Below, piece after piece: positions 14,959 through 23,482 of a stretch of DNA of 34,469 nucleotides. A model generated the notes under the pieces. It was not told the origin of the DNA. It saw nothing but the letters and a program-made list of their open reading frames with translations, and did no database searches. The translations under genes were made by a program, and so were the position numbers. The stretch is from CAWKDC01 sp044445605 (lineage in GTDB: Bacteria; Pseudomonadota; Gammaproteobacteria; JABCZS01): assembly GCA_044445605.1 (NCBI GenBank), contig JBIOEA010000024.1:1-34469 (forward strand), read 5' to 3'. The first letter of the stretch is position 1; each line of letters begins with the position of its first letter.

Positions 14959-14990
14959 GGGCGCTTACGATTTTTTACACAGGTGTATCA

Positions 14991-15143
14991 ATGAAAAGAA
15001 CCTACCAGCCAAAGAAAAAGAGACGGGTTAAGACCCACGGCTTCCGTGCTCGCATGGCAACCAAAGGCGGACGTAAAGTCATCGCTGCTCGTCGTAGCAA
15101 AGGCCGTAAACGCTTAGCGCCTACTGCATCACGCTCCGCGTAA
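14991..15143 (+). CDS. rpmH: 50S ribosomal protein L34
   Basis: 50-residue basic protein of the large ribosomal subunit. The sequence begins MKRTYQPKKKRRVKTHGFRA, continues RMATKGGRKVIAARRSKGRK and ends RLAPTASRSA: the classic L34 pattern with a few extra C-terminal residues compared with E. coli (46 aa). The start is the ATG at 14991, just after a short CAGGTG. First gene of the right arm, directly right of the origin, followed 22 bp later by rnpA, the almost universal arrangement. Confidence 0.97.
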   Translation: MKRTYQPKKKRRVKTHGFRARMATKGGRKVIAARRSKGRKRLAPTASRSA

Positions 15144-15165
15144 GCGAAGTAAAGGCACGACCTTG

Positions 15166-15510
15166 ATGTTTCAAAAAGAGAATCGACTGCTTAAGTCAGA
15201 AGATTTTGGCTTTGTCTTTAAGAAACCACTGAAGGTCGCTGGCGAATCCTTTGACCTCTACGTCAGAGCAAATAAGCTAAGCCTTGCCCGTCTAGGCTTA
15301 GCTGTTCCCAAGAAGGCTGTTAAACACGCCGTCACACGTAATCGCATCAAGCGAGTATTCCGAGAATATTTCAGAGCTGAACAATCTTCTTTGCAAGGTT
15401 TTGATGTTGTTGTCGTGGTAAAAAAACCCATGGCAGCGATTGATACCAAAAACCAAGCAAAAGTTGTCGCAGAACATTGGCAATACATGATGGGGCGGTT
15501 GAAACCATGA
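15166..15510 (+). CDS. rnpA: Ribonuclease P protein component
   Basis: Protein subunit of RNase P, which with the M1 RNA trims the 5' leader of pre-tRNAs. The RNR motif region (AVTRNRIKRVFREYFR) is intact, preceded by the typical ENRLLKSEDFGFVFKK start. 114 aa from the ATG at 15166 (a TTG at 15163 precedes it), with AAAGG about ten bases upstream. Its stop overlaps the yidD start (ATGA), indicating translational coupling. Confidence 0.96.
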   Translation: MFQKENRLLKSEDFGFVFKKPLKVAGESFDLYVRANKLSLARLGLAVPKKAVKHAVTRNRIKRVFREYFRAEQSSLQGFDVVVVVKKPMAAIDTKNQAKVVAEHWQYMMGRLKP

Positions 15511-15737
15511 GGTGGCTAAGCCGTGGCATTGTCCAATTATTTTTGGCGTTGATTGCCACTTACCGCTATTGTATCAGCCCACTTTTGGGGTATCATTGTC
15601 GCTTCACGCCCAGCTGCTCTGAGTATGCAGCACAAGCCTTTCGTGAACACGGGGTGTTTCATGGGTTGAAGTGGAGTGTATTGCGGATTTTGCGCTGCCA
15701 TCCTTGGGGTGGTTCAGGGCATGATCCAGTTCCTTAG
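15507..15737 (+). CDS. yidD: Membrane protein insertion efficiency factor YidD
   Basis: Small inner-membrane-associated protein that aids YidC-dependent membrane insertion. The signature CRFTPSCSEYAAQAFREHGVFHGLKWSV is followed by RILRCHPWGGSGHDPVP; three conserved Cys are present. 76 aa from an ATG overlapping the rnpA stop; it ends 22 bp before yidC. A frame of yidC extends back over this gene but lacks a supported start there. Confidence 0.95.
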   Translation: MRWLSRGIVQLFLALIATYRYCISPLLGYHCRFTPSCSEYAAQAFREHGVFHGLKWSVLRILRCHPWGGSGHDPVP

Positions 15738-15759
15738 GCCAAACAGAAGAAGATTATTT

Positions 15760-17427
15760 ATGGATTTTCAACGTAGTTTTTTACTGGCGGGCATGTGCCT
15801 AACAGCCTTTATGTTGTGGACTGCTTGGCAAGAAGAGCATTCTCATGTCGCCCCTGCACCAACCGAAACGGCTACGCAAGCCATTACGGATGCTCATGCG
15901 ATAATGAGCCCCTCTATACAAGGTGCTGATGTTCCTCCCGTATCGCTGGCCGTTGTATCAACGCCAACGGATGCACATGCTTCTACAAATTCATCTCACC
16001 CTATCTCCAGCGACGTTATCCATATTAAAACAGACGTACTGAATGTGATGGTGGACAAGCGTGGCGGCAATGTCATCGAAGCAAAATTGCTGAAATATGC
16101 TCAAACCCAGGATCCTAACAGTCCTCCGGTTGAAATTCTGAATCCAACCGCCGAAACATTGTATATCGCACAAAGTGGATTGGCCGGCCCGATGGGTCCT
16201 GATAGCGCCGAGCATGGTCAAGCCATGTTTCATGCAGCCTCTAGTGAATACACATTGAAAGAGGGCGAAGATGCACTGATTATTCCTCTTACCTGGCAAA
16301 AGGACGGTATAACAGTCACCAAAAATCTGCGCTTTGAGCGTGGTGGTTACGTGATTGGTATTGATTATCATATCGACAACCAAGGTACAACACCTTGGGT
16401 GGGGCAGTTCTACGGGCAAATCAAACGTGCTCAAGTTGCACAGCCTTCGAATGGTTTCATGGGTTTCTCCACCTACAATGGTGCGGCGATCTCCACACCT
16501 GAAAAGCATTACCAAAAAGTAACGTATAAAGAAATGGCGAAAGAGCCATTGAGTGTGACGACCAGCAGTGGCTGGATTGCAATGCAACAGCATTACTTTT
16601 TGACAGCCTTTATTCCTCACGCTGATCAACAGTATCAATTCAAAACATTTTTACCGACAGATAACATTTACCGTCTTGCGATGCTGGGCCCAACACTCAA
16701 TGTGTTACCCGGTCAAAAATTAGAAACAGGCGCTAAATTATTTGTAGGCCCCGAGGATACGTCCTTGTTAGAAACCATCGCGCCTCACTTGGAGCTCACG
16801 ATCGATTACGGTTGGTTCTGGATGATTTCTCAAGGCTTATTCTGGGTGCTCGATCAGTTTTTCAAATTGTTCGGTAACTGGGGTGTTGCGATCATCCTGA
16901 CAACCGTGCTTGTTAAGGCACTGTTCTACAAGTTATCTGAGAAGAGCTATCGCTCGATGGCGAACATGCGCAAGATTCAGCCGAAAATGGAAAAGCTGAA
17001 AGAAAAGCATGGCGACGACAAGCAAAAAATGAGTCAAGCGATGATGGAGCTTTATAAGATTGAAAAAATCAATCCATTGGGTGGTTGCTTGCCTATTTTG
17101 GTTCAGATCCCTGTGTTTATTGCTCTGTACTGGGTATTGATTGAAAGCGTTGAACTGCGTCATGCACCTTTCATGTTGTGGATCCACGACTTATCCGCGA
17201 AAGATCCTTACTACGTCTTGCCGCTGATCATGGGTGCGTCGATGTTCATTCAGCAAAAGCTGTCACCACCGCCATCAGACCCAACGCAAGCGAAGGTATT
17301 GATGTTGATGCCGATTTTCTTCACGGCCATCTTCCTAAACTTCCCTGCTGGATTGGTTTTGTACTGGGTAGTGAATAATATCCTGTCCATCAGCCAGCAA
17401 GCATGGATTATGCGTAAGCATGGGTAA
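15760..17427 (+). CDS. yidC: Membrane protein insertase YidC
   Basis: Inserts and folds inner-membrane proteins, alone or with SecYEG; Fo subunit c, encoded further along, is a known substrate in E. coli. The start MDFQRSFLLAGMCLTAFMLW forms the N-terminal membrane anchor. A ~300-residue periplasmic beta-domain follows (residues ~70-340), then the conserved core from FGNWGVAIILTTVLVKALF through KINPLGGCLPILVQIPVFIALYW to the C-terminal helices. 555 aa, against 548 in E. coli. ATG at 15760 chosen by alignment with E. coli; the Shine-Dalgarno is only AGAAGA-like. Confidence 0.97.
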   Translation: MDFQRSFLLAGMCLTAFMLWTAWQEEHSHVAPAPTETATQAITDAHAIMSPSIQGADVPPVSLAVVSTPTDAHASTNSSHPISSDVIHIKTDVLNVMVDKRGGNVIEAKLLKYAQTQDPNSPPVEILNPTAETLYIAQSGLAGPMGPDSAEHGQAMFHAASSEYTLKEGEDALIIPLTWQKDGITVTKNLRFERGGYVIGIDYHIDNQGTTPWVGQFYGQIKRAQVAQPSNGFMGFSTYNGAAISTPEKHYQKVTYKEMAKEPLSVTTSSGWIAMQQHYFLTAFIPHADQQYQFKTFLPTDNIYRLAMLGPTLNVLPGQKLETGAKLFVGPEDTSLLETIAPHLELTIDYGWFWMISQGLFWVLDQFFKLFGNWGVAIILTTVLVKALFYKLSEKSYRSMANMRKIQPKMEKLKEKHGDDKQKMSQAMMELYKIEKINPLGGCLPILVQIPVFIALYWVLIESVELRHAPFMLWIHDLSAKDPYYVLPLIMGASMFIQQKLSPPPSDPTQAKVLMLMPIFFTAIFLNFPAGLVLYWVVNNILSISQQAWIMRKHG

Positions 17428-17557
17428 ACTTTTTTTGGCCTCATGCTAAATCAATGGGTTACGCAAATCAATGGCTTAGTTAATTGACATAAGTGGTTTC
17501 ATGGTCCAACCTTAAGAAGAGGGGAATTGTTGTCCCGTAATGATTGAGGTATGGATC

Positions 17558-18118
17558 ATGCGTCAAAGAACAGGTCTGACAGAGCCAGAACGTAAGAAGT
17601 CCGAGCAGGTTCGCGTTGATAAGCATCCTGCTAGGCAATTGCCACGGCAAAGAGTCGAGGCTCAGAAATCTGAGCACATGCGCGTTGATACACGCCCTAC
17701 TCGAAGATTCCAGCGTCCATTGGAACATCTAGGACCCGCGGGCGCGTTGAAAGACGTCAATGCATTGAATCCAGTTGTACATCCTCATAAAGAGCACAGA
17801 AAGGGCGAACATTTATTTGCTCAACAGGATGCTGTGTCACCCATGACATTTGGGCACATTCACTTTGATCCACATGCACACCTTTTGTTTGCTGACGCGA
17901 TTAGGGGCGAAGAGCATATCCACTGTTCCATTACGGAAGAGGCATTGCAAGCGTGTTATCACGTCGAAGCGAATGAAGACGCAATGAAAAAGTGCGTAAA
18001 AGCTCACGCAGATGATATTGCATATGCGGTGGAAAAAAAATGTTTAGCTGACAAATCCATGGATAAGAGCAAAAAGAAAAGTATCCATCTTGAAAAGAGG
18101 GATTTGCAGGTTAAATAG
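17558..18118 (+). CDS. Uncharacterised protein with DUF1488-like C-terminus and duplicated basic N-terminus
   Basis: 186 aa, not firmly recognised. Residues ~14-60 contain an imperfect tandem duplication: KKSEQVRVDKHPARQLPRQ followed by QKSEHMRVDTRPTRRFQRP. The region around residues 95-165 (HIHFDPHAHLLFADAIRGEE then HIHCSITEEALQACYHVEANEDA) resembles DUF1488 domains, which share a short strand, a C-x-I-S/T-x-EAL core and a helical end. Very Lys/His-rich, no signal peptide or membrane segment, so cytoplasmic. I prefer the ATG at 17558, with GAGG eight bases upstream, over the one at 17540. It interrupts the normally adjacent yidC-mnmE pair. Function unknown. Confidence 0.6.
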   Translation: MRQRTGLTEPERKKSEQVRVDKHPARQLPRQRVEAQKSEHMRVDTRPTRRFQRPLEHLGPAGALKDVNALNPVVHPHKEHRKGEHLFAQQDAVSPMTFGHIHFDPHAHLLFADAIRGEEHIHCSITEEALQACYHVEANEDAMKKCVKAHADDIAYAVEKKCLADKSMDKSKKKSIHLEKRDLQVK

Positions 18119-18160
18119 CTTAAGCTAGGATCTGTTATTAGCCCCCTTAGTTGTGTCATA

Positions 18161-19501
18161 ATGCCCACCATTATGAACACGACACCGAACACTACCATTG
18201 CCGCTATCGCCACGCCCCCAGGAATCGGGGGTGTTGGCATTGTGCGCGTCTCAGGGCCCCTGGCAAGGAGTATTGCCCTGGGGGTGGTCGGAGATATCCC
18301 TAAGCCTCGAGAAGCGACCTTAGCGGTATTTAAAGATGAACTAGGGCGGGCTATCGATCAAGGGTTAGCTATTTATTTCCCTGGCCCTCATTCCTTCACC
18401 GGAGAAGATGTCCTGGAACTCCAAGGGCATGGTGGCCAAGCGGTATTGCAAGCCATCTTGAAGCGCGTTTACGCTTTAGGGGCCCAACCCTCCAAGCCGG
18501 GTGAGTTCACTGAGCGGGCGTTCCTGAATGACAAGATGGATTTAAGCCAGGCGGAAGCCGTAAGCGACCTAATCCATGCGACGACAGAGCAAGCTGCTCG
18601 AGCGGCCATGCGCAGTCTATCGGGGGTGTTCTCCAAAAAAGTGACCGCTTTACATGATACGCTTATCCGCCTAAGGGTTTTTGTAGAAGCAGCAATCGAC
18701 TTTCCCGACGAAGACATTGAATTCATTCAATCTGAACAAATTGGCGAGCAGCTCAACGAAATTCAAGCCCAAGTTGATCAATTGAAACGTCAAAGTGAGC
18801 GGGGATTAATTTTGTCGCGAGGCCTGACAGCCGTGATTGTTGGCAAGCCTAACGCCGGCAAATCGAGTTTATTGAATTTGCTTGCTGGAGATGATATTGC
18901 CATTGTGACAGATATTCCTGGAACAACGCGCGATTTAATTCAAACCAAAATAGCGATTGATGGGATTCCACTTTATATCATTGATACTGCAGGGCTACGT
19001 GAAACAACGGATGTCGTTGAACAAATGGGTGTTGAGAAAGCATTATCTACGATTAAAACAGCAGATTTGATTTTATGCGTGGTTGATTCGACACAACCGA
19101 ATGAACCTCTGCCTGAGCTGCAAAACGTTGATCCGGAAAAGTGCATCTATTTGTACAATAAAAAAGATTTGCTCGCTCCAAACAATATTCATGCTGACGC
19201 ATTGTATATTTCGGCCAAGACAGGCGAAGGCACAGAAGCATTATATGATGCTTTAAGAAAACGACTGACATTCGAAGATGTCAGTGATGATGTGTGCAGC
19301 GCGCGTGCACGGCATCTATCGGCCATTGTGACAGCATCGGATGCATTGCAATCAGGCGTTCAACAACTCGCGCACGGTTCCATAGAATTATTAGCGCAAG
19401 AATTGCGCGAAGCACATGATGCACTCGGTAGTATTGTAGGCAAGATGACGTCTGATGATATGTTGGGCGAAATATTCAGTTCTTTTTGTATTGGTAAATA
19501 A
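18161..19501 (+). CDS. mnmE: tRNA modification GTPase MnmE
   Basis: With MnmG it installs the (c)mnm5 group on U34 of several tRNAs, using GTP, a folate C1 unit and an amine donor. N-terminal folate-binding domain (TIAAIATPPGIGGVGIVRVSG), helical domain, then an inserted G domain: G1 GKPNAGKS at residues 228-235, G2/G3 with IPGTTRD and DTAGLRET, G4 NKKD. The C-terminal FCIGK with its catalytic Cys is intact. 446 aa; an ATG at 18173 also fits the E. coli N-terminus. No clear Shine-Dalgarno before either. Only three bases separate its stop from mnmG. Confidence 0.97.
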   Translation: MPTIMNTTPNTTIAAIATPPGIGGVGIVRVSGPLARSIALGVVGDIPKPREATLAVFKDELGRAIDQGLAIYFPGPHSFTGEDVLELQGHGGQAVLQAILKRVYALGAQPSKPGEFTERAFLNDKMDLSQAEAVSDLIHATTEQAARAAMRSLSGVFSKKVTALHDTLIRLRVFVEAAIDFPDEDIEFIQSEQIGEQLNEIQAQVDQLKRQSERGLILSRGLTAVIVGKPNAGKSSLLNLLAGDDIAIVTDIPGTTRDLIQTKIAIDGIPLYIIDTAGLRETTDVVEQMGVEKALSTIKTADLILCVVDSTQPNEPLPELQNVDPEKCIYLYNKKDLLAPNNIHADALYISAKTGEGTEALYDALRKRLTFEDVSDDVCSARARHLSAIVTASDALQSGVQQLAHGSIELLAQELREAHDALGSIVGKMTSDDMLGEIFSSFCIGK

Positions 19502-19504
19502 AAA

Positions 19505-21385
19505 ATGATGAACGAAACGATGTTTGATGTGATTGTTGTGGGTGGTGGCCATGCAGGGACAGAAGCGGCCCATGCCTGCGCGCGCATGGGGGCGAAGACA
19601 TTGCTCGTGACGCACAATGTTGAAACGATTGGGCAGATGTCGTGTAACCCTGCGATTGGTGGCATTGGTAAATCCCATTTGGTGAAAGAAATTGATGCGA
19701 TGGGCGGGGTGATGGCACGCGCGACGGATCTTGCGGGTATTCATTTTCGTGTATTAAATGGCAGCAAAGGTCCAGCGGTTCGTGCAACTCGCGCACAAGC
19801 CGATCGCATGTTATATAGAAACGCGATTCAACAATTTATCTTCGCCGAAAAAAATATCACGGTGTTTCAGCAAAGTATTGAAGATTTAATTGTTGAGAAT
19901 GATACTGTCAAAGGTGTTATCACACAAACGGGCATTCATTTTTATGCAAAATCTGTTGTGTTGACGACAGGAACATTTTTGGGTGGCGTGATTCACCTAG
20001 GCTTGAAGAATTTTCAAGGTGGCCGCGCAGGTGATCCGCCAGCGAATGGTTTATCGAAACGATTACGTGCGATGCCATTCCGTGTTGGACGATTAAAAAC
20101 AGGCACGCCGCCACGTTTGGACAAGCGCACTGTTCGTTTAGATTTATTAGAAGAGCAGCATGGTGATACTCCATTACCTGTCATGTCCTTCATGGGGGAT
20201 GTGAGTGAACATCCTCGACAAGTGCCGTGTCATATTACACACACGAATGAAAAGACACACGACATCATTAGAGAAAGTTTATCTGAATCCCCCTTGTTTT
20301 CGGGCGACATTACGGGGCGCGGCCCACGTTATTGTCCGTCGATTGAAGATAAAATTCATCGATTCGCCGATAAAACATCGCATCAGATTTTCGTTGAACC
20401 AGAAGGGCTCATGAGTAATGAGCTTTATCCCAACGGCGTATCAACAAGTTTGCCGTATGAGGTGCAGGTGCGTTATATTCGCTCGATGTATAGTTTTGAA
20501 AATGCGCACATCACGCGACCTGGCTATGCGATCGAATATGATTTTATGGATCCGCGCGATTTAAAAACAAACTTTGAAACAAAATTCATTCAAAATTTAT
20601 TTTTTGCAGGCCAAATCAATGGCACAACAGGTTATGAGGAAGCTGCTGCACAAGGCATGTACGCAGGGATCAATGCAGTATTGAAAGCGCGTCATGAGCC
20701 TGCGTTCACCTTGAGCCGAAACGAAGCCTATTTAGGGGTGCTTGTTGATGATTTGCTGACACAAGGTGCGCCAGAGCCTTACCGTATGTTTACTTCACGC
20801 GCCGAGTATCGCTTATTATTGCGTGAAGACAATGCAGATTTACGTTTAACGCAAAAAGCGCATGAACTGGGATTGGTCGATGAATCGCGCATCACACGGT
20901 TCACAGAAAAATGTTCTGCGATCGATGCGGAAATGCTGCGATTAAAAAAGACGATCATTCATCCGGGAACACCGATAGCCGCCATGGTTGAATCCTTGTC
21001 GGGAACACCGATGACGCGCGAATATTCGTTGAGTCATTTATTGTTGCGGCCAGAAATTACTTATGAGTTATTGAAAGCGGATGCGCAATTTTCAGCCGAT
21101 ATGCCGAACGAAGAAGTGGTCTTGCAGGTTGAGACGCAATTAAAGTACGCAGGATACATTGAGCGTCAACAACAAGAAGTGGATAAACAAAAGAAACATG
21201 AAACAACGCGCTTACCATCGTCTTTTGATTATAAATCCGTGAAAGGGTTATCCACAGAAGTATGTGAGAAATTGAATCAGCATCAGCCGGAAACGATTGG
21301 ATTAGCTTCGCGCATTCCTGGTATTACGCCTGCTGCCATATCATTGTTACTCATTCACCTAAAGAAATATATGGCTCATGCCTGA
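19505..21385 (+). CDS. mnmG: tRNA uridine-5-carboxymethylaminomethyl modification enzyme MnmG
   Basis: FAD-dependent partner of MnmE in wobble-uridine modification. The FAD Rossmann motif VIVVGGGHAGTEAA is at residues ~9-22, and SCNPAIGGIGKSHLVKEIDAMGG and NGSKGPAVRATRAQADR follow as in all members; FAGQINGTTGYEEAAAQG sits in the second FAD region. 626 aa, close to the E. coli length. It starts three bases after mnmE (ATGATG, first ATG at 19505). Downstream the usual partner rsmG is displaced by an exported-protein gene. Confidence 0.97.
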   Translation: MMNETMFDVIVVGGGHAGTEAAHACARMGAKTLLVTHNVETIGQMSCNPAIGGIGKSHLVKEIDAMGGVMARATDLAGIHFRVLNGSKGPAVRATRAQADRMLYRNAIQQFIFAEKNITVFQQSIEDLIVENDTVKGVITQTGIHFYAKSVVLTTGTFLGGVIHLGLKNFQGGRAGDPPANGLSKRLRAMPFRVGRLKTGTPPRLDKRTVRLDLLEEQHGDTPLPVMSFMGDVSEHPRQVPCHITHTNEKTHDIIRESLSESPLFSGDITGRGPRYCPSIEDKIHRFADKTSHQIFVEPEGLMSNELYPNGVSTSLPYEVQVRYIRSMYSFENAHITRPGYAIEYDFMDPRDLKTNFETKFIQNLFFAGQINGTTGYEEAAAQGMYAGINAVLKARHEPAFTLSRNEAYLGVLVDDLLTQGAPEPYRMFTSRAEYRLLLREDNADLRLTQKAHELGLVDESRITRFTEKCSAIDAEMLRLKKTIIHPGTPIAAMVESLSGTPMTREYSLSHLLLRPEITYELLKADAQFSADMPNEEVVLQVETQLKYAGYIERQQQEVDKQKKHETTRLPSSFDYKSVKGLSTEVCEKLNQHQPETIGLASRIPGITPAAISLLLIHLKKYMAHA

Positions 21386-21431
21386 TAAAATTTCGATTTG
21401 CATTTGCTTTTCTATGTGCTAAAGTTGCTGG

Positions 21432-22595
21432 ATGAAAAACAGATTGCTGATAGGGACATTATTTCTTTTGCCTGCCGTCGCCGGATATGCAGACGGTGAG
21501 ATCTATGAGTCAGCAGGTATTGCCCCGCAATTTATTTTCGAATTAGACAAGGATAATGTGTTTGGGGCTTTGTTTGAGGCAGGTTCTGACGGTTATTATC
21601 GTGGCAATCTAACTTTCGCTGCTCAAGGTAGCGAACAGCATTGGTTTAAGTTTTCAGGCGAATATTTATTAGAACATCAAGACATTAATTTTACGTACGA
21701 TCCCCGCCAAATCTGGGTTGATCAATATGCGGCAGGGGCAACGTATCAATTTTTCCCGATGGTTCGCTCGCCCGTTGCTTTATTGGCAAATGCGTATGGC
21801 AGTTATACACCGAGTGAAAACGTTAACAGCTATCAGCGGATTGCAGAAGCCATCGCTTATGGCGGTAATGCCGGTTTAACAGCATTTTTCTCAACGCGGA
21901 CGCAAATTGAAGCCACATTACGTTATGACGTTGTAACATTTCATCAAACCTTTTCCCCAGATACTACCGAGCAAGGGCTAGGCGGCTCGGGGTTCCTCAA
22001 GCAATACTTTGGTTGCCGTTATAACATGATAGCCGGAACGGATATTACCTCTATCTATAATAATTATTATGCTGCGTTTAATGTTTTGTTCCCTGTCGGC
22101 ATGCAAGCAGTCCAGGTAGGCGTGAGGGGCCAGTACAACGATCCGCATGATAATTTAACGCGTTCATTGGTTGGTTTGGTAACCTTTGGCCTTCAACCAC
22201 AGCAAAGCTGTAATCCTGCTGTTACTCAAACACGCGAAACATTAGCATCGTTTGCTTCTCGTCCTGCTGTCTACATGCCAACCGTATTGGCGAAGTTGGA
22301 TGAGGAGCTAGAAAATAGTATTACTGTGTTTATTCCGAATCTGACGCTGGATGCTATCCATAATCCACTCGACATCAGCTCGTATTTTAGTGCCTTTACG
22401 CCGGGTCCCCTGACCTATACTTACAGCAGTGCGCTCCCATCAGGCATCTCATTTGATGGTACAACTGGCACCTTCCTGGCAACACTGCCCGTCACTCCGG
22501 CTACCGGTACATTTACCGGTTCTGTGACAGCCACGAATAGTAACGGTCAAACGGTGACATCGAATGTGTTCAATGTTTTCTACGTTTTCTTTTAG
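21432..22595 (+). CDS. Exported outer-membrane beta-barrel-like protein with a C-terminal Ig-like (He_PIG-type) domain
   Basis: 387 aa. N-terminal signal peptide (MKNRLLIGTLFLLPAVAGYA, cleavage expected after GYA). Residues ~30-265 are rich in alternating aromatic/polar strands (GYYRGNLTFAAQGS, WFKFSGEYLL, QIEATLRYDVVTF), consistent with a small outer-membrane barrel. Residues ~300-387 resemble the putative-Ig He_PIG repeat: YSSALPSGISFDGTTGTF then TGSVTATNSNGQTVTSNVF. The chain ends in FYVFF, an aromatic-rich end like those recognised by the BAM machinery. The family is not recognised. It lies 46 bp after mnmG and about 120 bp before rsmG, a pair usually adjacent; its role is unknown, perhaps surface adhesion. 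Confidence 0.7.
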   Translation: MKNRLLIGTLFLLPAVAGYADGEIYESAGIAPQFIFELDKDNVFGALFEAGSDGYYRGNLTFAAQGSEQHWFKFSGEYLLEHQDINFTYDPRQIWVDQYAAGATYQFFPMVRSPVALLANAYGSYTPSENVNSYQRIAEAIAYGGNAGLTAFFSTRTQIEATLRYDVVTFHQTFSPDTTEQGLGGSGFLKQYFGCRYNMIAGTDITSIYNNYYAAFNVLFPVGMQAVQVGVRGQYNDPHDNLTRSLVGLVTFGLQPQQSCNPAVTQTRETLASFASRPAVYMPTVLAKLDEELENSITVFIPNLTLDAIHNPLDISSYFSAFTPGPLTYTYSSALPSGISFDGTTGTFLATLPVTPATGTFTGSVTATNSNGQTVTSNVFNVFYVFF

Positions 22596-22632
22596 TTCCT
22601 TTACCGTCTTGAAATTAAACAGATTATTGTTG

Positions 22633-22651
22633 CTAACGTTCTGAACGTTAG
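22633..22651. repeat. Perfect 8-bp hairpin between the exported protein gene and rsmG
   Basis: CTAACGTT-CTG-AACGTTAG. There is no T-run after it, so it is not a typical Rho-independent terminator; it could be a protein-binding palindrome or an mRNA hairpin. Confidence 0.5.
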
Positions 22652-22716
22652 ATGCCGGTTTGCGGTAACCTAGGAACCAGGGTATGATCCCCCGCAACAT
22701 TACTGACTGAGTGAGA

Positions 22717-23379
22717 ATGGAAATGCAGTCATACTCCGAGACACTTCGCGCTTGCCTAGCAGAATACTTGCCACAAGCCCCCATCACCTTGCCAGAAAAT
22801 GCGCTGGAAGATTTTGTCACGTATTTGACATTGATGTCGCGCTGGCAGAAAGTATTTAACCTGACGGCGATCAAAACGCCCGAAGCACAGGTAACGCATC
22901 ACATCATGGATGCGTTATCGATCATTCCGTATTTAGAAGGGCAACGTTTCATTGATGTGGGCACGGGTGCGGGTGTGCCTGGCATCGTGTTGGCGATTGC
23001 AAAGCCAGAATACCAGTTGACTTTATTGGATTCAGTCGGCAAAAAAATACAGTTCTTGCAACAAGTGAAAATGAGTCTTAAGCTGAATCAAGTAGAACTG
23101 GTGAACAGCCGCGTTGAGGCGTATCATGCAGATCCTTTATTTGACGGTGTGATCACGCGCGCATTTAGTTCGATTAATGATATGCTGGCGGGCACGAAGC
23201 ATCTTTGCAAGCAAGACGGCTTGTTTTATGCGATGAAGGGGCAGCTGCCACAGGATGAGCTTGCGGCATTACCAACAGGTTTTGAGGTGAGGGCAACACA
23301 TACGTTGCACGTGCCAGGATTGGATGCAGAGAGGCATCTAATTGTAATGCGCGGGAATACCTCTTCCCTCCCTTTGTAA
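22717..23379 (+). CDS. rsmG: 16S rRNA (guanine527-N7)-methyltransferase RsmG
   Basis: SAM-dependent enzyme that methylates G527 of 16S rRNA; its loss gives low-level streptomycin resistance in several bacteria. The SAM-binding motif IDVGTGAGVPGIVLAI and the downstream LLDSVGKKIQFLQQV are present, and the N-terminal helix block RWQKVFNLTAIKTPE is typical. 220 aa from the ATG at 22717 (GTG 22711 and ATG 22723 are also in frame). The last residues (SSLPL) and the TAA stop are encoded by the left arm of a palindromic repeat of family 2, so the native C-terminus has been replaced or extended. Confidence 0.95.
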   Translation: MEMQSYSETLRACLAEYLPQAPITLPENALEDFVTYLTLMSRWQKVFNLTAIKTPEAQVTHHIMDALSIIPYLEGQRFIDVGTGAGVPGIVLAIAKPEYQLTLLDSVGKKIQFLQQVKMSLKLNQVELVNSRVEAYHADPLFDGVITRAFSSINDMLAGTKHLCKQDGLFYAMKGQLPQDELAALPTGFEVRATHTLHVPGLDAERHLIVMRGNTSSLPL

Positions 23380-23413
23380 AAAAAGGGGGGCGTGGGTTGG
23401 AGAGATTTGTACT
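23360..23413. repeat. Palindromic repeat family 2, copy 1 (degenerate)
   Basis: CCTCTTCCCTCCCTTTGTAA, then an A/G run and GGAGAGATTTGTA. The second hairpin arm (GGCC...GGCC in copy 2) is lost here. The element begins inside the rsmG coding frame and supplies its stop codon. Confidence 0.75.
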
Positions 23414-23415
23414 CA

Positions 23416-23470
23416 CCTCTTCCCTCCCTTTGTAAAGGGAGGTGGCCGTAGGCCGGAGGGATTTGTATAC
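23416..23470. repeat. Palindromic repeat family 2, copy 2
   Basis: First hairpin CCTCCCTTT (23423-23431) with AAAGGGAGG (23434-23442); second hairpin GGCC-GTA-GGCC (23444-23454); then GGAGGGATTTGTATAC. The parA ribosome binding site (AGGGGAA) begins directly after it. Confidence 0.85.
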
Positions 23471-23482
23471 AGGGGAACACAA

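Larger units (their letters stand above)
14281..14990. other. oriC: Chromosomal replication origin region
   Basis: A 710-bp gap without a convincing gene. It contains two perfect DnaA boxes TTATCCACA (14439-14447 plus, 14667-14675 minus) and near-matches: TTATGCACA at 14404-14412 (minus) and 14537-14545, TTTTCCACA at 14484-14492, TTATACACA at 14736-14744, TTACACACA at 14770-14778 and TTACCCACA at 14825-14833. An AT-rich stretch at about 14515-14610 (with TTTCTTTTAAATAAACATTAATAATG) is a candidate DNA-unwinding element. GATC sites are few. The position left of rpmH matches the origin of Pseudomonas-type gammaproteobacteria. The functional boundaries are inferred. Confidence 0.88.

Noticed and set aside
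15991..16638. 215-codon minus-strand frame inside yidC
   Set aside because: Lies wholly antisense to the periplasmic domain of YidC, with no ribosome binding site and no family resemblance.
22633..22651. Terminator for the exported protein gene
   Set aside because: The stem is perfect but AT-rich and no T-run follows, so I list it only as a hairpin.
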